Shown here in pieces: positions 35,336-43,929 of a stretch of 64,000 nt of DNA. How positions within the stretch are numbered: the stretch's first letter is position 1; each line of letters begins with the position of its first letter. The notes beneath the pieces were generated by a model that was not told the origin of the DNA, did no database searches, and was given only the letters and a program-made list of their open reading frames with translations. Source of the stretch: an uncultured Eudoraea sp. (GTDB lineage: Bacteria; Bacteroidota; Bacteroidia; Flavobacteriales; Flavobacteriaceae); contig NZ_CAMYKG010000001.1 in NCBI RefSeq assembly GCF_947258925.1, positions 62,001-126,000 of the forward strand. Direction: 5' to 3'. Both the position numbers and the translations under genes were made by a program.

Positions 35336-37747
35336 TTAAAAACGAAAACTTAATCCCAGAACAAAATTAATTCCCGTTGCCGCAATTCCGGAAGAATAAG
35401 GGCGATATCTTTGATTCGTTATATTTTCGATCGTAAATGTTAATCTTAAAGGATTAGATATCTGATATTGGGACCTTAAATTTAAGGTATACCAGGATGG
35501 GGAATAAGGATTACCATTTGCATCTTTGGCATAGATATAACTTTTATTCCTTTCAGAAATAGCCAGGTTGTTATAGGAAATTTCCCCATTGTAATTTAAG
35601 AATAGGTCTGTTTTCAACTTTTGGTTCCTCCAAATAAGATGAAAATCAGCAAAAGAAGGAGGAACATGCCTCACGGGAGTGTCATCACCATTTTCATCTT
35701 CTTCGGTACCATTTGTTAATGTAAGATTAGACAAGATGGAGAAATTATCAGAAAGAAACGCTTCTAATCCAAACTCCAACCCGTAGACATATGCACTCGA
35801 TGCATTCTGAATAGCCTGCACATTACTCAATTCCCCGTTATAAATGATTTCTTCTTCCCCATTAAACTGATAATCCCTTCGCACCAGCGCATCAACGAGG
35901 TAGGTATAATAAGCAGCGCCTTTAAGGACTACTTTATCTTTAAAATTCTTATGCAACCCTATTTCAGCATTATAGGCATATTCTGGTTTTAAAAAGGGAT
36001 TAGGTACAACTACAGATCCGGGTTCAGAATCGAACACTTTACCAATATCATCAATATTTGGCGCCCTAAATCCTGTAGATCCATTTAGTGTAACCTGGAA
36101 ATCTGCTTTGGGAAACCAGCTAAAACCTACGCTCCCTGTCAAAGCACCATTATTCAAATCAGCATTATCAACAGGAAAAGAATAAAAAGTTGTATCAAAA
36201 TCTGCGTTTATCCATACATGGCTATAACGAATCCCTCCCAGCCATGTAAAATTTGGTTTCGATTTTAATTCGGCATTAACATAGGCAGCCAGGGTTTGCC
36301 AGGTAGAACCGTCGGGATACCTGGACTGTGCGTTTTGCACTAATCCACTCTCAATATTGGTCTGTATTCCTTTAGACCCTACATTATTAAAAATATATTC
36401 GGCTCCATAATACATTCTTAAATTACCAATTTTTTTGTTTTCGAAATCCACATTGACAGAAAGTGCATCTATATTTTCCTTTGTTGTATATCGTATTGAA
36501 TCCTGAAATTGCCGTTCATTTCTACTTTCTTTAAAATTCTGGTATGCGGTCGTAATTTTAAGGCCATCATAAAACTTTCCGCTCCCGTTTTTATAGATCT
36601 GTATATTTCCCATAAACCACTTTTGTGGTCCATAAAACCATTCAGCCGATTGTAAACCGGTACCATCACTATTTGGCCTTATTAATCTGTCGTATCTCGA
36701 ATAATCCGAAGTGCTTGAATAAAACAAGCCTAAATCATACCTCCAATTATTATTCGGTTTATGCGTTATCTTCTGCATCAGGTTAATCTGATCATATTCT
36801 GTTGGTTTCTGCAGCCGTGGATCTTCATTTTCAACCAATACATCATTCCCATTCAAACGTTTTACATATTCATTCCTGAGATAAGAATCCGGGCCATGTC
36901 TACCCATTTTTAAATCATTAAAATTATTATAGGTAGCACTGGTGAGAAAAGCCCATTTAGAAGTACCCAGGTTTATTTTGAAATGTCCGGTATTTTCATC
37001 ATTCCCTGAGGCGTATCTGTAATTCAAATTACCTGAAATATGCAGGCTATCTGTTGCTGAAAACTGAGCCTCATTTGTGATAAAATTCATTACCCCGCCA
37101 ATTGCATCACTTCCATATATAACCGAACCGGGTCCAAAAACAACCTCGGTATTTTTAACCGTAAAGGGATCTATTGAAATAATATTCTGAATATTTCCTC
37201 CTCTGAAAATGGCATTATTCATACGTACCCCATCCACGGACAATAAGAGTCTATTTGTTGAAAATCCCCTGATGATCGGACTTCCACCTCCCAGTTGACT
37301 TTTTTGTACAAAAATTTGTCCGCTGTTTTGTAATAGATCTGCAGAAGTTTGTGGATTTGTAAACGCTATAGATTGTGTATTAATGGAAACTATCTTTTGA
37401 GGGATATCCTTTTTCTGCTGTTCCCACTTAGAAATGGACATTACCACTTCATCTAGCTGTTCTCTCTTTAAAGTAAGATAAACTTTCCCTCCCCTTCTGG
37501 TAAGAAGCTCTTTTGTGGATCTTTTGGTCTGGTAACTAATATGTCGTATTGTAATCCGTTCCTCCATATTAAAAACCGAAAGATCAGATATACCATCAAA
37601 ATCGGTTAGAACGGTTTTTGACTTGTCGTTGTTGTATAGTACAGCATTGATAACTGGTTCCTGAGTTTCTGAATCAAGAATCGTTATTTTCTGAGCAGAA
37701 ATAACGTTTACCAAAAGAAGTATAATAAGAAAAAGTCCCCTATTCAT
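35336..37747 (-). CDS. TonB-dependent receptor, heme-receptor-like
   Basis: An 803-aa outer-membrane receptor. I chose ATG 37747 (MNRGLFLIILLLVNVISAQ), which gives a clean signal peptide and begins one base after the recO stop; ATG 37765 would overlap recO. Parts: CarboxypepD_reg-like domain (about 20-100), plug (about 105-230, GGGSPIIRGFSTNRLLLSVDGVRMN), and barrel. FRAPNIDDIGKVFD and VPNPFLKPE resemble the FRAP and NPNL boxes of heme/hemoglobin receptors (HmuR/HemR); the plug also fits that group. Heme or iron-complex uptake is therefore inferred. No hemophore or hmu genes lie nearby. Downstream end GINFVLGLSFRF is complete. Confidence 0.9.
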   Translation of the reverse strand: MNRGLFLIILLLVNVISAQKITILDSETQEPVINAVLYNNDKSKTVLTDFDGISDLSVFNMEERITIRHISYQTKRSTKELLTRRGGKVYLTLKREQLDEVVMSISKWEQQKKDIPQKIVSINTQSIAFTNPQTSADLLQNSGQIFVQKSQLGGGSPIIRGFSTNRLLLSVDGVRMNNAIFRGGNIQNIISIDPFTVKNTEVVFGPGSVIYGSDAIGGVMNFITNEAQFSATDSLHISGNLNYRYASGNDENTGHFKINLGTSKWAFLTSATYNNFNDLKMGRHGPDSYLRNEYVKRLNGNDVLVENEDPRLQKPTEYDQINLMQKITHKPNNNWRYDLGLFYSSTSDYSRYDRLIRPNSDGTGLQSAEWFYGPQKWFMGNIQIYKNGSGKFYDGLKITTAYQNFKESRNERQFQDSIRYTTKENIDALSVNVDFENKKIGNLRMYYGAEYIFNNVGSKGIQTNIESGLVQNAQSRYPDGSTWQTLAAYVNAELKSKPNFTWLGGIRYSHVWINADFDTTFYSFPVDNADLNNGALTGSVGFSWFPKADFQVTLNGSTGFRAPNIDDIGKVFDSEPGSVVVPNPFLKPEYAYNAEIGLHKNFKDKVVLKGAAYYTYLVDALVRRDYQFNGEEEIIYNGELSNVQAIQNASSAYVYGLEFGLEAFLSDNFSILSNLTLTNGTEEDENGDDTPVRHVPPSFADFHLIWRNQKLKTDLFLNYNGEISYNNLAISERNKSYIYAKDANGNPYSPSWYTLNLRSQYQISNPLRLTFTIENITNQRYRPYSSGIAATGINFVLGLSFRF

Positions 37748-37748
37748 T

Positions 37749-38471
37749 TTAGCTAAAAACTTCATTCAAAATAGCAAGTGATCTGGGTTTTTTGAATCCG
37801 TGCAAATGTACTTCAAAATAGAGTACAAGGGATTGTAAAAGTTCTTGCCTGGTCTTGTTGCCCACTCTGATCATATGAATAGCATCAAAATTTGTGCCCA
37901 AAAATTCTTTAAAGGTTTCAAGCATATCGCCCTTAAGAATTGGATTAATCCCCGGGGATTCAATAAATTCTCCCTCTACAAGATCAAAATAAGGATAGCC
38001 GATATTTGTAGTGTCAGGATAAAACCCCAAATATTTTGATAACCCTAAAAGGAAAAAGAGATGAAAATTGCTAATACTATCGTGGGTATCGAGCCATTGA
38101 AGTGATGCTTCCAGAAAATTGAATAGCTCCTTATTTTGTTCTTCTTCAAAAATGCTGTTGAGCAATATCTCCGCCAAAAATAAGATCATTGCATTTTTGG
38201 CCATTTCTGAATGGACAGATTGATAGGGGTAACTGACCTTTGCATCAATTAGTCGCTCAAGAGATCCCTTATTTTTGTGATGTACAACTATTTCGAGTTG
38301 TGTTAGGGGTTGAAAGTATGCAGCTTTTAATTTCCCTTTTTTAGATGCCAATACCCCTTTAAGAAGATACGATTTTAAACCATCAGAATAGGTAAATGCT
38401 TTTACAATCAAACTTGTGTCTCCATATTTCAAAGAAGACAGAATTAAAGCTTTAGTAGTAATTTGCATCAA
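37749..38471 (-). CDS. recO: DNA repair protein RecO
   Basis: A 240-aa protein that works with RecF and RecR to load RecA on single-stranded DNA. The N-terminal OB fold is visible (about 1-80: TKALILSSLKYGDTSLIVKAFTYSDGLKSYLLKGV), followed by the helical C-terminal domain (about 85-240). The zinc-finger cysteines found in some RecO proteins are absent, as is usual in Bacteroidota. Two ATGs stand in tandem (38471 and 38468). The TonB receptor gene begins one base after its stop, so both are likely on one transcript. Confidence 0.9.
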   Translation of the reverse strand: MMQITTKALILSSLKYGDTSLIVKAFTYSDGLKSYLLKGVLASKKGKLKAAYFQPLTQLEIVVHHKNKGSLERLIDAKVSYPYQSVHSEMAKNAMILFLAEILLNSIFEEEQNKELFNFLEASLQWLDTHDSISNFHLFFLLGLSKYLGFYPDTTNIGYPYFDLVEGEFIESPGINPILKGDMLETFKEFLGTNFDAIHMIRVGNKTRQELLQSLVLYFEVHLHGFKKPRSLAILNEVFS

Positions 38472-38518
38472 GAGTCCTTAAAATAAGGCAAAGATAGGTT
38501 GAATTAACCATAAAATAA

Positions 38519-38583
38519 GATTGACAATTACAGGCGCCAAGACTTTCACAAAGTTGGAAGCCAGGCCCACATAATTGTCAATC
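38519..38583. repeat. 65-bp element with 12-bp inverted ends and nested hairpin
   Basis: GATTGACAATTA (38519-38530) is a perfect inverted repeat of TAATTGTCAATC (38572-38583). Between them is a second fold: on the minus strand GGC-CCAA-CTTT, loop GTG, then AAAG-TTGG-GCC with a two-base bulge. The whole forms a long two-tier stem in single-stranded RNA or DNA. It lies 14 bases after the gdhA stop and before recO. It could be a structured 3' end of the gdhA message, a small RNA, or a MITE/REP-like mobile palindrome. No target duplication is evident, and no second copy occurs in the window. Confidence 0.7.
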
Positions 38584-38596
38584 AGTCAATAAAAAT

Positions 38597-39940
38597 TTAT
38601 ATCACACCCTGAGCAAGCATGGCATCGGCCACTTTTACAAATCCGGCAATATTAGCGCCTTTTACATAATTGCAATATCCGTCATCCTCTTGACCATATT
38701 CAATGCATGAGTCGTGAATATCTTCCATAATACCGCGCAATCTTTCATCTACTTCTTCCCTGGTCCAACTTATTCTCAAAGAATTTTGAGACATCTCCAG
38801 GCCTGAGGTAGCAACACCTCCGGCATTAGAAGCTTTGCCTGGTGCAAATAAGACTTTTGCATCATGAAAAGCATGGATTGCCTCCGGGGTTGATGGCATA
38901 TTCGCTCCTTCAGCAATGCACAGACAACCATTGGCGATTAATTCTTTGGCATCATTTCCATCTAATTCATTTTGGGTCGCACATGGCAAGGCAATATCAC
39001 ATTTAACTCCCCAGGGACGTTTACCTTCATGGTAAGATGCTGATTTATATTTTTTTACGTACTCAGAGATACGTCCTCTTTTGTTGTTCTTAAGATCCAT
39101 AACAAATTCTAATTTTTCAGTATCTATCCCATCTTTGTCATAGATATATCCACCAGAATCAGATAAGGTTAGTACCTTACCTCCCAATTGCAAGATCTTT
39201 TCCGCAGCAAACTGGGCAACATTACCCGATCCTGAAACTACAACCGTTTTACCTTTAATTTCCTCACTTTTGGTTTTTAACATACTTTGAGCAAAATAAA
39301 CGGTACCGTACCCCGTTGCTTCCGGACGTATTTTAGATCCCCCCCAGGATAATCCTTTCCCGGTAAGTACTCCGGTGAATTCATTTCTTATTTTTTTATA
39401 CATCCCAAAAAGGAATCCTATTTCCCTTGCACCTACGCCTATATCACCTGCCGGAACATCCGTGTTAGGTCCAATATGCCTGCATAACTCTGTCATAAAA
39501 GCATGGCAAAATCTCATAACCTCATCATCAGATTTTCCTTTAGGGTCAAAATCCGAGCCTCCTTTGCCTCCGCCCATTGGAAGGGTAGTCAGACTATTTT
39601 TGAATACCTGCTCAAAAGCCAGAAATTTAAGAATACTCGCATTTACCGATGGGTGAAAGCGAAGCCCGCCTTTATAAGGTCCTATCGCAGAATTCATTTG
39701 AATACGGTATCCCCGGTTTACATGTATTTCGCCGTCATCATCTACCCAGGAAACCCTAAAAGAAATTAATCGTTCCGGCTCTACCATCCTTAATAAGATA
39801 TTTTTGCCGTAATAGATTTCATGTTGGACTATGTAAGGTAGTACTGTATCAGCGACTTCCTGTACCGCCTGGATGAATTCTGGTTCATGGCCATTTCGGG
39901 TCCGCACCTCATCCATAAATGCTTCGATAGTTGTGTTCAT
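38597..39940 (-). CDS. gdhA: NADP-type glutamate dehydrogenase
   Basis: Reversible amination of 2-oxoglutarate to glutamate; the 447-aa hexameric class I type is normally biosynthetic and NADP-linked. Visible: substrate region YRIQMNSAIGPYKGGLRFHPSV, catalytic Lys126 in LPMGGGKGGSDFDPKGK, and the cofactor fold GKTVVVSGSGNVAQFAAEKILQLGG with Ser after the Gly motif, consistent with NADP. Complete with the C-terminal NYVKGANIAGFVKVADAMLAQG. A -7 box sits 48 bases upstream of the ATG. The gene is alone on its transcript: a structured element follows its stop. Confidence 0.96.
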   Translation of the reverse strand: MNTTIEAFMDEVRTRNGHEPEFIQAVQEVADTVLPYIVQHEIYYGKNILLRMVEPERLISFRVSWVDDDGEIHVNRGYRIQMNSAIGPYKGGLRFHPSVNASILKFLAFEQVFKNSLTTLPMGGGKGGSDFDPKGKSDDEVMRFCHAFMTELCRHIGPNTDVPAGDIGVGAREIGFLFGMYKKIRNEFTGVLTGKGLSWGGSKIRPEATGYGTVYFAQSMLKTKSEEIKGKTVVVSGSGNVAQFAAEKILQLGGKVLTLSDSGGYIYDKDGIDTEKLEFVMDLKNNKRGRISEYVKKYKSASYHEGKRPWGVKCDIALPCATQNELDGNDAKELIANGCLCIAEGANMPSTPEAIHAFHDAKVLFAPGKASNAGGVATSGLEMSQNSLRISWTREEVDERLRGIMEDIHDSCIEYGQEDDGYCNYVKGANIAGFVKVADAMLAQGVI

Positions 39941-39987
39941 ACTTAAATTGATTAGCTAGAGTATTTATTGAATTATAAATTCAGGCG

Positions 39988-39995
39988 CAAAATTA
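39988..39995 (-). promoter_or_regulatory. Candidate -7 box for gdhA
   Basis: Minus-strand TAATTTTG, full match to TAnnTTTG, 48 bases before the ATG; the expected leader is about 40 nt. A TTG lies only 11 bases upstream, so the -33 element is not clear. Confidence 0.45.
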
Positions 39996-40043
39996 TATCT
40001 TTTCTGCAATTTAGAGTAGCTTTTTTTAAAAATATGATAAAAT

Positions 40044-41198
40044 TTATCCGATTGCCTGTTCCAGGTCAGAAATAAGGTCCTGGACATCTTCAATTCCCAC
40101 ACTAAGTCGAATCAGAGAATCAACAACACCACTTTTTTCCCGTTCATTTTTAGGTATACTGGCATGTGTCATACTTGCCGGGTGTCCGGCCAAACTCTCT
40201 ACACCTCCAAGTGATTCAGCAAGGGTAAAAACTTTTAATTTTTCTACTATGGAGACGGCTTCCTTAAAATTGCTCCCTTTAGGTATAAACGATATCATTC
40301 CACCAAATGCATTCATTTGCCTGGCAGCAATATCATGATTGGGATGATCCTCAAAACCCGGCCAATACACTTTTTCAATCTTTGGATGCTCCTTTAAAAA
40401 TTTCGCAATATGCATTCCATTCTCACAATGCCGTTCCATCCGAACATGTAATGTTTTAATTCCCCTCAGGACCAAAAAACTATCCATAGGACCACATACC
40501 GCTCCACTGGCATTTTGAATGAAATATAACTTTTCTGCTAAGACCTCATCTTTTACAACCAAAGCCCCTACAACGACATCACTGTGTCCTCCAAGGTATT
40601 TTGTAGCTGAATGCATGACTATGTCTGCTCCCAGGTCCAGAGGTTGCTGTAAATAAGGGGTTGCAAAAGTATTGTCTACCGCCATTAGCAGTTTATTCAA
40701 TTTGGCCAATTCTGAGACTGCTTTCAGGTCAATAACATTCATCATTGGATTTGTTGGTGTCTCAACCCAGATTAATTTCGTTTTTGGATTAATTAAGGCC
40801 GCGATATTACCCACTTCCTGCATCCCTGTGAAGTGAAATTTAATTCCATACTTTTCAAAGATCTGCCGGAAAAGGCGATAACTTCCACCATAAAGATCAT
40901 TCGTAGAAATTACTTCATCACCTGGCTCCAATAGTTTTATTACTGCATCCATGGCTGCTAAACCACTTGCGAATGCCAACCCATACTTACCGTTTTCAAT
41001 ACTGGCAAGTGAATTCTCCAGGGCGCTTCTAGTTGGGTTAGCACTGCGAGAGTATTCAAAACCCATGTGCTCACCAGGACTGGTTTGAGCATATGTAGAG
41101 GTTTGATAAATTGGGGGCATGACCGCTCCATAAGCTTTATCGGGACTTTGGCCACCATGTATTACCTTGCTATTAAATCTCAATTTCTTTTCACTCAT
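40044..41198 (-). CDS. Trans-sulfuration PLP enzyme (cystathionine gamma-synthase/lyase type)
   Basis: A 384-aa fold-type I PLP enzyme of the Cys/Met metabolism family. Visible: YSRSANPTRSALENSLASIENG near the start, PLP-binding GDEVISTNDLYGGSYRLF, Asp in VDNTFATPYLQQPLDLGAD, Schiff-base Lys200 in HSATKYLGGHSDVVVGAL, and SLGGVESLAGHPASMTHASIP. The sequence suits cystathionine gamma-synthase (O-acyl-homoserine + cysteine to cystathionine) or gamma-lyase; these cannot be told apart safely by eye. Start ATG 41198. It is divergent from the DUF3298 lipoprotein gene with overlapping candidate promoters. Confidence 0.92.
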   Translation of the reverse strand: MSEKKLRFNSKVIHGGQSPDKAYGAVMPPIYQTSTYAQTSPGEHMGFEYSRSANPTRSALENSLASIENGKYGLAFASGLAAMDAVIKLLEPGDEVISTNDLYGGSYRLFRQIFEKYGIKFHFTGMQEVGNIAALINPKTKLIWVETPTNPMMNVIDLKAVSELAKLNKLLMAVDNTFATPYLQQPLDLGADIVMHSATKYLGGHSDVVVGALVVKDEVLAEKLYFIQNASGAVCGPMDSFLVLRGIKTLHVRMERHCENGMHIAKFLKEHPKIEKVYWPGFEDHPNHDIAARQMNAFGGMISFIPKGSNFKEAVSIVEKLKVFTLAESLGGVESLAGHPASMTHASIPKNEREKSGVVDSLIRLSVGIEDVQDLISDLEQAIG

Positions 41199-41216
41199 AA
41201 GAAAAATTTATATCCA

Positions 41217-41247
41217 CAAATGTATTGCTATCTTTTGGAGAAACCAA
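41217..41247 (-). promoter_or_regulatory. Candidate promoter for the trans-sulfuration gene
   Basis: On the minus strand: TTG (41245-41247), 20-base spacer, TACATTTG (41217-41224), a full -7 match. The ATG is 19 bases downstream of the -7 box. It overlaps the opposite-strand promoter at 41235-41263. Confidence 0.5.
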
Positions 41248-41263
41248 TGAATGATTAGTTTTG
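41235..41263 (+). promoter_or_regulatory. Candidate promoter for the DUF3298 lipoprotein gene
   Basis: TTG (41235-41237), 18-base spacer, TAGTTTTG (41256-41263): both elements match the Bacteroidota sigma-A consensus with good spacing. The ATG is at 41286, giving a leader of about 15 nt. Confidence 0.6.
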
Positions 41264-41285
41264 CAAAAGATCCAAATTCTACACA

Positions 41286-42029
41286 ATGAAACATATTATA
41301 GCCTGCCTTTTTCTTCTTACTTTATTAAATGGCTGCCAGGATAAGGGCAATATTACATTTGTATCCTTAAAACTCGCCAACACCAAATGTCAGGAATGCC
41401 CTGAGATTTCAATTGATATCCCAAAGGCCACAGGCAAAAGCCAACTCGATAAGACCATTAATCTTGCATTACAAAAAAAAATCATTTCCAAATTAACTTT
41501 TGATGATGAATTTAAAGATAAAACTATACTGGAGGCCATGGAATCTTTTACTGATGGCTACTTCGAATTAAAAAAGATTTATCATGATGAGACTATTGGA
41601 TGGGAAGCAACATTTGATGGAAAGGTAATTTATGAAGACAAAAAACTACTGACTATTGAACTTCAATCGTATTTATTCACGGGAGGAGCTCATGGTTATG
41701 GATCTACCAATTATTTAAATTTTGATAAAAAAAGAGGTAAGGAAATGGATGACTGGGAGCTGTTCAAAGATAGAGAAGGTTTTGAACGGTATGCAGAAAC
41801 TCAATTTAGATTACAGCAGAACATCCCTGAAAATGAGCCTATCAATAGTACCGGATTCATGTTTGAACAAGACCATTTCTATTTACCAGAAAATATTGGA
41901 TTTACAAAAGAGGGCCTTAAACTATTCTACAATCAATATGAAGTTGCTTCCTATGCTGATGGGCCTATAGAACTCATCCTGCCTTATAGGGATGTCAAGA
42001 AATTTTTAAGTGCTAATATTAGAACCTAG
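41286..42029 (+). CDS. DUF4163/DUF3298 lipoprotein (RsiV/PdaC-like)
   Basis: A 247-aa predicted lipoprotein: leader ending LLTLLNGC (Cys17). The mature protein shows an N-terminal PdaC-like part (DUF4163; ISIDIPKATGKSQLDKTINLALQ) and a C-terminal DUF3298 domain with the diagnostic YLFTGGAHGYGSTNYLNFDKKRGKEMDDWELF and a final FYLPENIGFTKEGLKLFYNQYEVASYADGPIELILPY. In Bacillus such modules occur in the anti-sigma RsiV, where they bind lysozyme, and in PdaC. There is no anti-sigma helix here, so a periplasmic glycan-binding or lysozyme-related role is inferred only. Stop overlaps the convergent DinB gene stop (CTAG shared). Confidence 0.88.
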   Translation: MKHIIACLFLLTLLNGCQDKGNITFVSLKLANTKCQECPEISIDIPKATGKSQLDKTINLALQKKIISKLTFDDEFKDKTILEAMESFTDGYFELKKIYHDETIGWEATFDGKVIYEDKKLLTIELQSYLFTGGAHGYGSTNYLNFDKKRGKEMDDWELFKDREGFERYAETQFRLQQNIPENEPINSTGFMFEQDHFYLPENIGFTKEGLKLFYNQYEVASYADGPIELILPYRDVKKFLSANIRT

Positions 42030-42499
42030 AGATGCTGTTCCTTTAACAGGATTTTTTCCAAAGACAAAATCAATCCAAGATGCAATCCTTCGTGAAATAA
42101 ATTATACACCAATGCGTCTTCAACATTACCCAATGTAACTTTGGTGCTGGTTGTATATTCATTATACTCCTTAAAAACCCCATTTTCATAATCCTCCTGG
42201 GTCCATTCTATAGTAGACATTAGAAATGCTCCGATATTGCCGATCTCTTCATCTGTAGGATGGGTATCCGGGACTGTCCCTTTTTTATATTTTTCAACTA
42301 ACTCATCATCAATCCGCATTTTCAGATTACCCAACTTGTATACTAGTAGTTGTTGAGTAACAACAACATGTGCTATATTCCACCATATATTATTTCTATA
42401 ACCTTCCGGGATTTGCAGCAGGAGTTCCCGAGGAGTTCGCCTTAATATTTTGTATAGTATTTTCCTGTTTTTAATGGTGATGTCAAATAATTTTTCCAA
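42026..42499 (-). CDS. DinB family protein
   Basis: A 157-aa four-helix DinB/YfiT-like protein. Metal-site His residues can be seen in WWNIAHVVVTQQLLVY (about 41) and in YNLFHEGLHLGLILSLEKIL (two His about 136-140), the three-His pattern of the family. Members act as metal-dependent thiol transferases (bacillithiol, mycothiol or glutathione S-transferase-like) or detoxification enzymes; the substrate here is unknown. Start ATG 42499. The stop overlaps that of the DUF3298 gene by 4 bases. Confidence 0.9.
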   Translation of the reverse strand: MEKLFDITIKNRKILYKILRRTPRELLLQIPEGYRNNIWWNIAHVVVTQQLLVYKLGNLKMRIDDELVEKYKKGTVPDTHPTDEEIGNIGAFLMSTIEWTQEDYENGVFKEYNEYTTSTKVTLGNVEDALVYNLFHEGLHLGLILSLEKILLKEQHL

Positions 42500-42585
42500 T
42501 GCTCCGTGTTTTGTGGTTAATTACTATTTAAAAAGAAATACTAAAAATAGCACATTCATTACAAAATAATTAGGCCGGGATATCA

Positions 42586-42593
42586 TATTTTTG
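42586..42593 (+). promoter_or_regulatory. Candidate -7 box for the ArsC-like/EamA unit
   Basis: TATTTTTG matches TAnnTTTG, 20 bases before the ATG at 42613. No TTG at the ideal distance. Confidence 0.4.
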
Positions 42594-42612
42594 AATTAGA
42601 TAGCGCTTAGAT

Positions 42613-42966
42613 ATGAAAAAAATTTACTACTTAAGTACCTGCGATACTTGCAAACGTATTTTAAAAGAATTAAAGCCCCTGGATGATTTAGAATTACAGG
42701 ATATTAAATCGGACCCCATTTCCCCTGTGGAGCTGAATGTGCTGCGAAATTTAGCGGGTAGTTATGAAGCCTTATTTAGCAAAAGGGCACGCCTTTTCCG
42801 CGAGCGGCAACTTAAAAACCGTCAATTGGAAGAAAATGATTATGAGACACTGCTATTGGAACATTATACATTTCTTAAAAGACCTGTTATAGTAGTCAAC
42901 GATCAAATATTTATAGGGAATACTCCAAAGGTAATTTCAGCTGCCAAAGAAACTATCCATTCTTGA
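42613..42966 (+). CDS. ArsC/Spx-family thioredoxin-fold protein
   Basis: A 117-aa protein with an N-terminal CxxC (STCDTCKRIL, Cys at 10 and 13) in the ArsC/Spx/YffB fold and the C-terminal LKRPVIVVNDQIFIGN segment with the cis-Pro (RPV). The family includes glutaredoxin-coupled arsenate reductases and Spx-like RNA polymerase regulators. There is no ars gene nearby, so arsenate reduction should not be assumed. The stop overlaps the start of the EamA transporter gene (TTGA), so the two are translationally coupled. Confidence 0.88.
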   Translation: MKKIYYLSTCDTCKRILKELKPLDDLELQDIKSDPISPVELNVLRNLAGSYEALFSKRARLFRERQLKNRQLEENDYETLLLEHYTFLKRPVIVVNDQIFIGNTPKVISAAKETIHS

Positions 42967-43865
42967 GCAAACGCACCCTCGCCATATTAGCCGCATTTGG
43001 TGCTACTACAATTTATGGCCTAAACCATACGATTGCTAAAGGAGTGATGCCTATGTATGTTAAGCCTTTCGGCTTTATTATGCTCAGAGTAATAGGAGCC
43101 TCTATTTTATTCTGGAGTATTTCATTTTTGGCTCCTAATGAAAAAATTGAAAGGAGGGACTGGGGAAGAGTGCTGCTGTGTTCTCTTTTTGGGATGGCCA
43201 TCAATATGCTCGCATTTTTCAAGGGTTTAGATTTATCCACGCCCATTAATAGTGCCGTTTTAGTTACAACAACTCCTATAATCGTTGTAATATTATCTTT
43301 TTTCCTGATCAAGGAAAAGATAAGAGGACACAAAATCCTGGGTATTCTGATAGGGCTTGCAGGTGCTCTTTTTCTTGTCTTATATGGGAATGAAATTAGA
43401 CAAGATGCATCAAATATTCCGTTGGGAAATACCCTTTTTTTACTCAACGCCCTATTTTTTGGCCTTTACCTAATCCTTGTTAAAAAGCTACTTGAAAAAT
43501 ACCACCCTATAACACTTCTGAAATGGATGTTCCTGCTTGGTATTTTCTATAATCTTCCTGTTGCCCTTCCTGAATTTTTGGAAATTTCATGGTCTGATCT
43601 GCCATTTGAAGCCATATGGAAAATGGCATTTGTGGTAATAGGCACCACTTTTTGTGCTTATTTGTTCAATGTCTTTGCCCTTACACAACTTAAGGCTTCC
43701 ACGGTCAGTGCATTCGTTTACGTTCAACCGGTAATCGGAATTCTATTTGCCGTCATTAGTGGCAAAGATGTTCTTACCACTGTAAAAATAGGTGCCGCAT
43801 CCTTGGTTTTGCTGGGGGTTTATCTTGTAAGTAAAAAACCAAAACCCGGTAAAATTTATAATTAG
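42963..43865 (+). CDS. EamA/DMT-family transporter
   Basis: A 300-aa integral membrane protein with about ten hydrophobic helices in two repeated EamA halves (about 5-138 and 155-290); the halves show the repeat marks FGATTIYGLNHTIAKG and GNTLFLLNALFFGLYLILVKKL. These carriers export amino acids, metabolites or drugs; the substrate cannot be read from sequence. The start is a TTG at 42963 which overlaps the TGA stop of the ArsC-like gene; no better start exists near the first helix. Convergent with the DUF5060 glycoside hydrolase. Confidence 0.93.
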   Translation: MSKRTLAILAAFGATTIYGLNHTIAKGVMPMYVKPFGFIMLRVIGASILFWSISFLAPNEKIERRDWGRVLLCSLFGMAINMLAFFKGLDLSTPINSAVLVTTTPIIVVILSFFLIKEKIRGHKILGILIGLAGALFLVLYGNEIRQDASNIPLGNTLFLLNALFFGLYLILVKKLLEKYHPITLLKWMFLLGIFYNLPVALPEFLEISWSDLPFEAIWKMAFVVIGTTFCAYLFNVFALTQLKASTVSAFVYVQPVIGILFAVISGKDVLTTVKIGAASLVLLGVYLVSKKPKPGKIYN

Positions 43866-43929
43866 CTATCTATTGTTGAACGGGATACTTCACCAATTTT
43901 CTATTATCATTTCCCTTTACCTTGTAATC

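Noticed and set aside
42613-42966. Calling the ArsC/Spx-like gene an arsenate reductase
   Set aside because: No arsenic resistance genes are near, and the family also contains regulators and other reductases.
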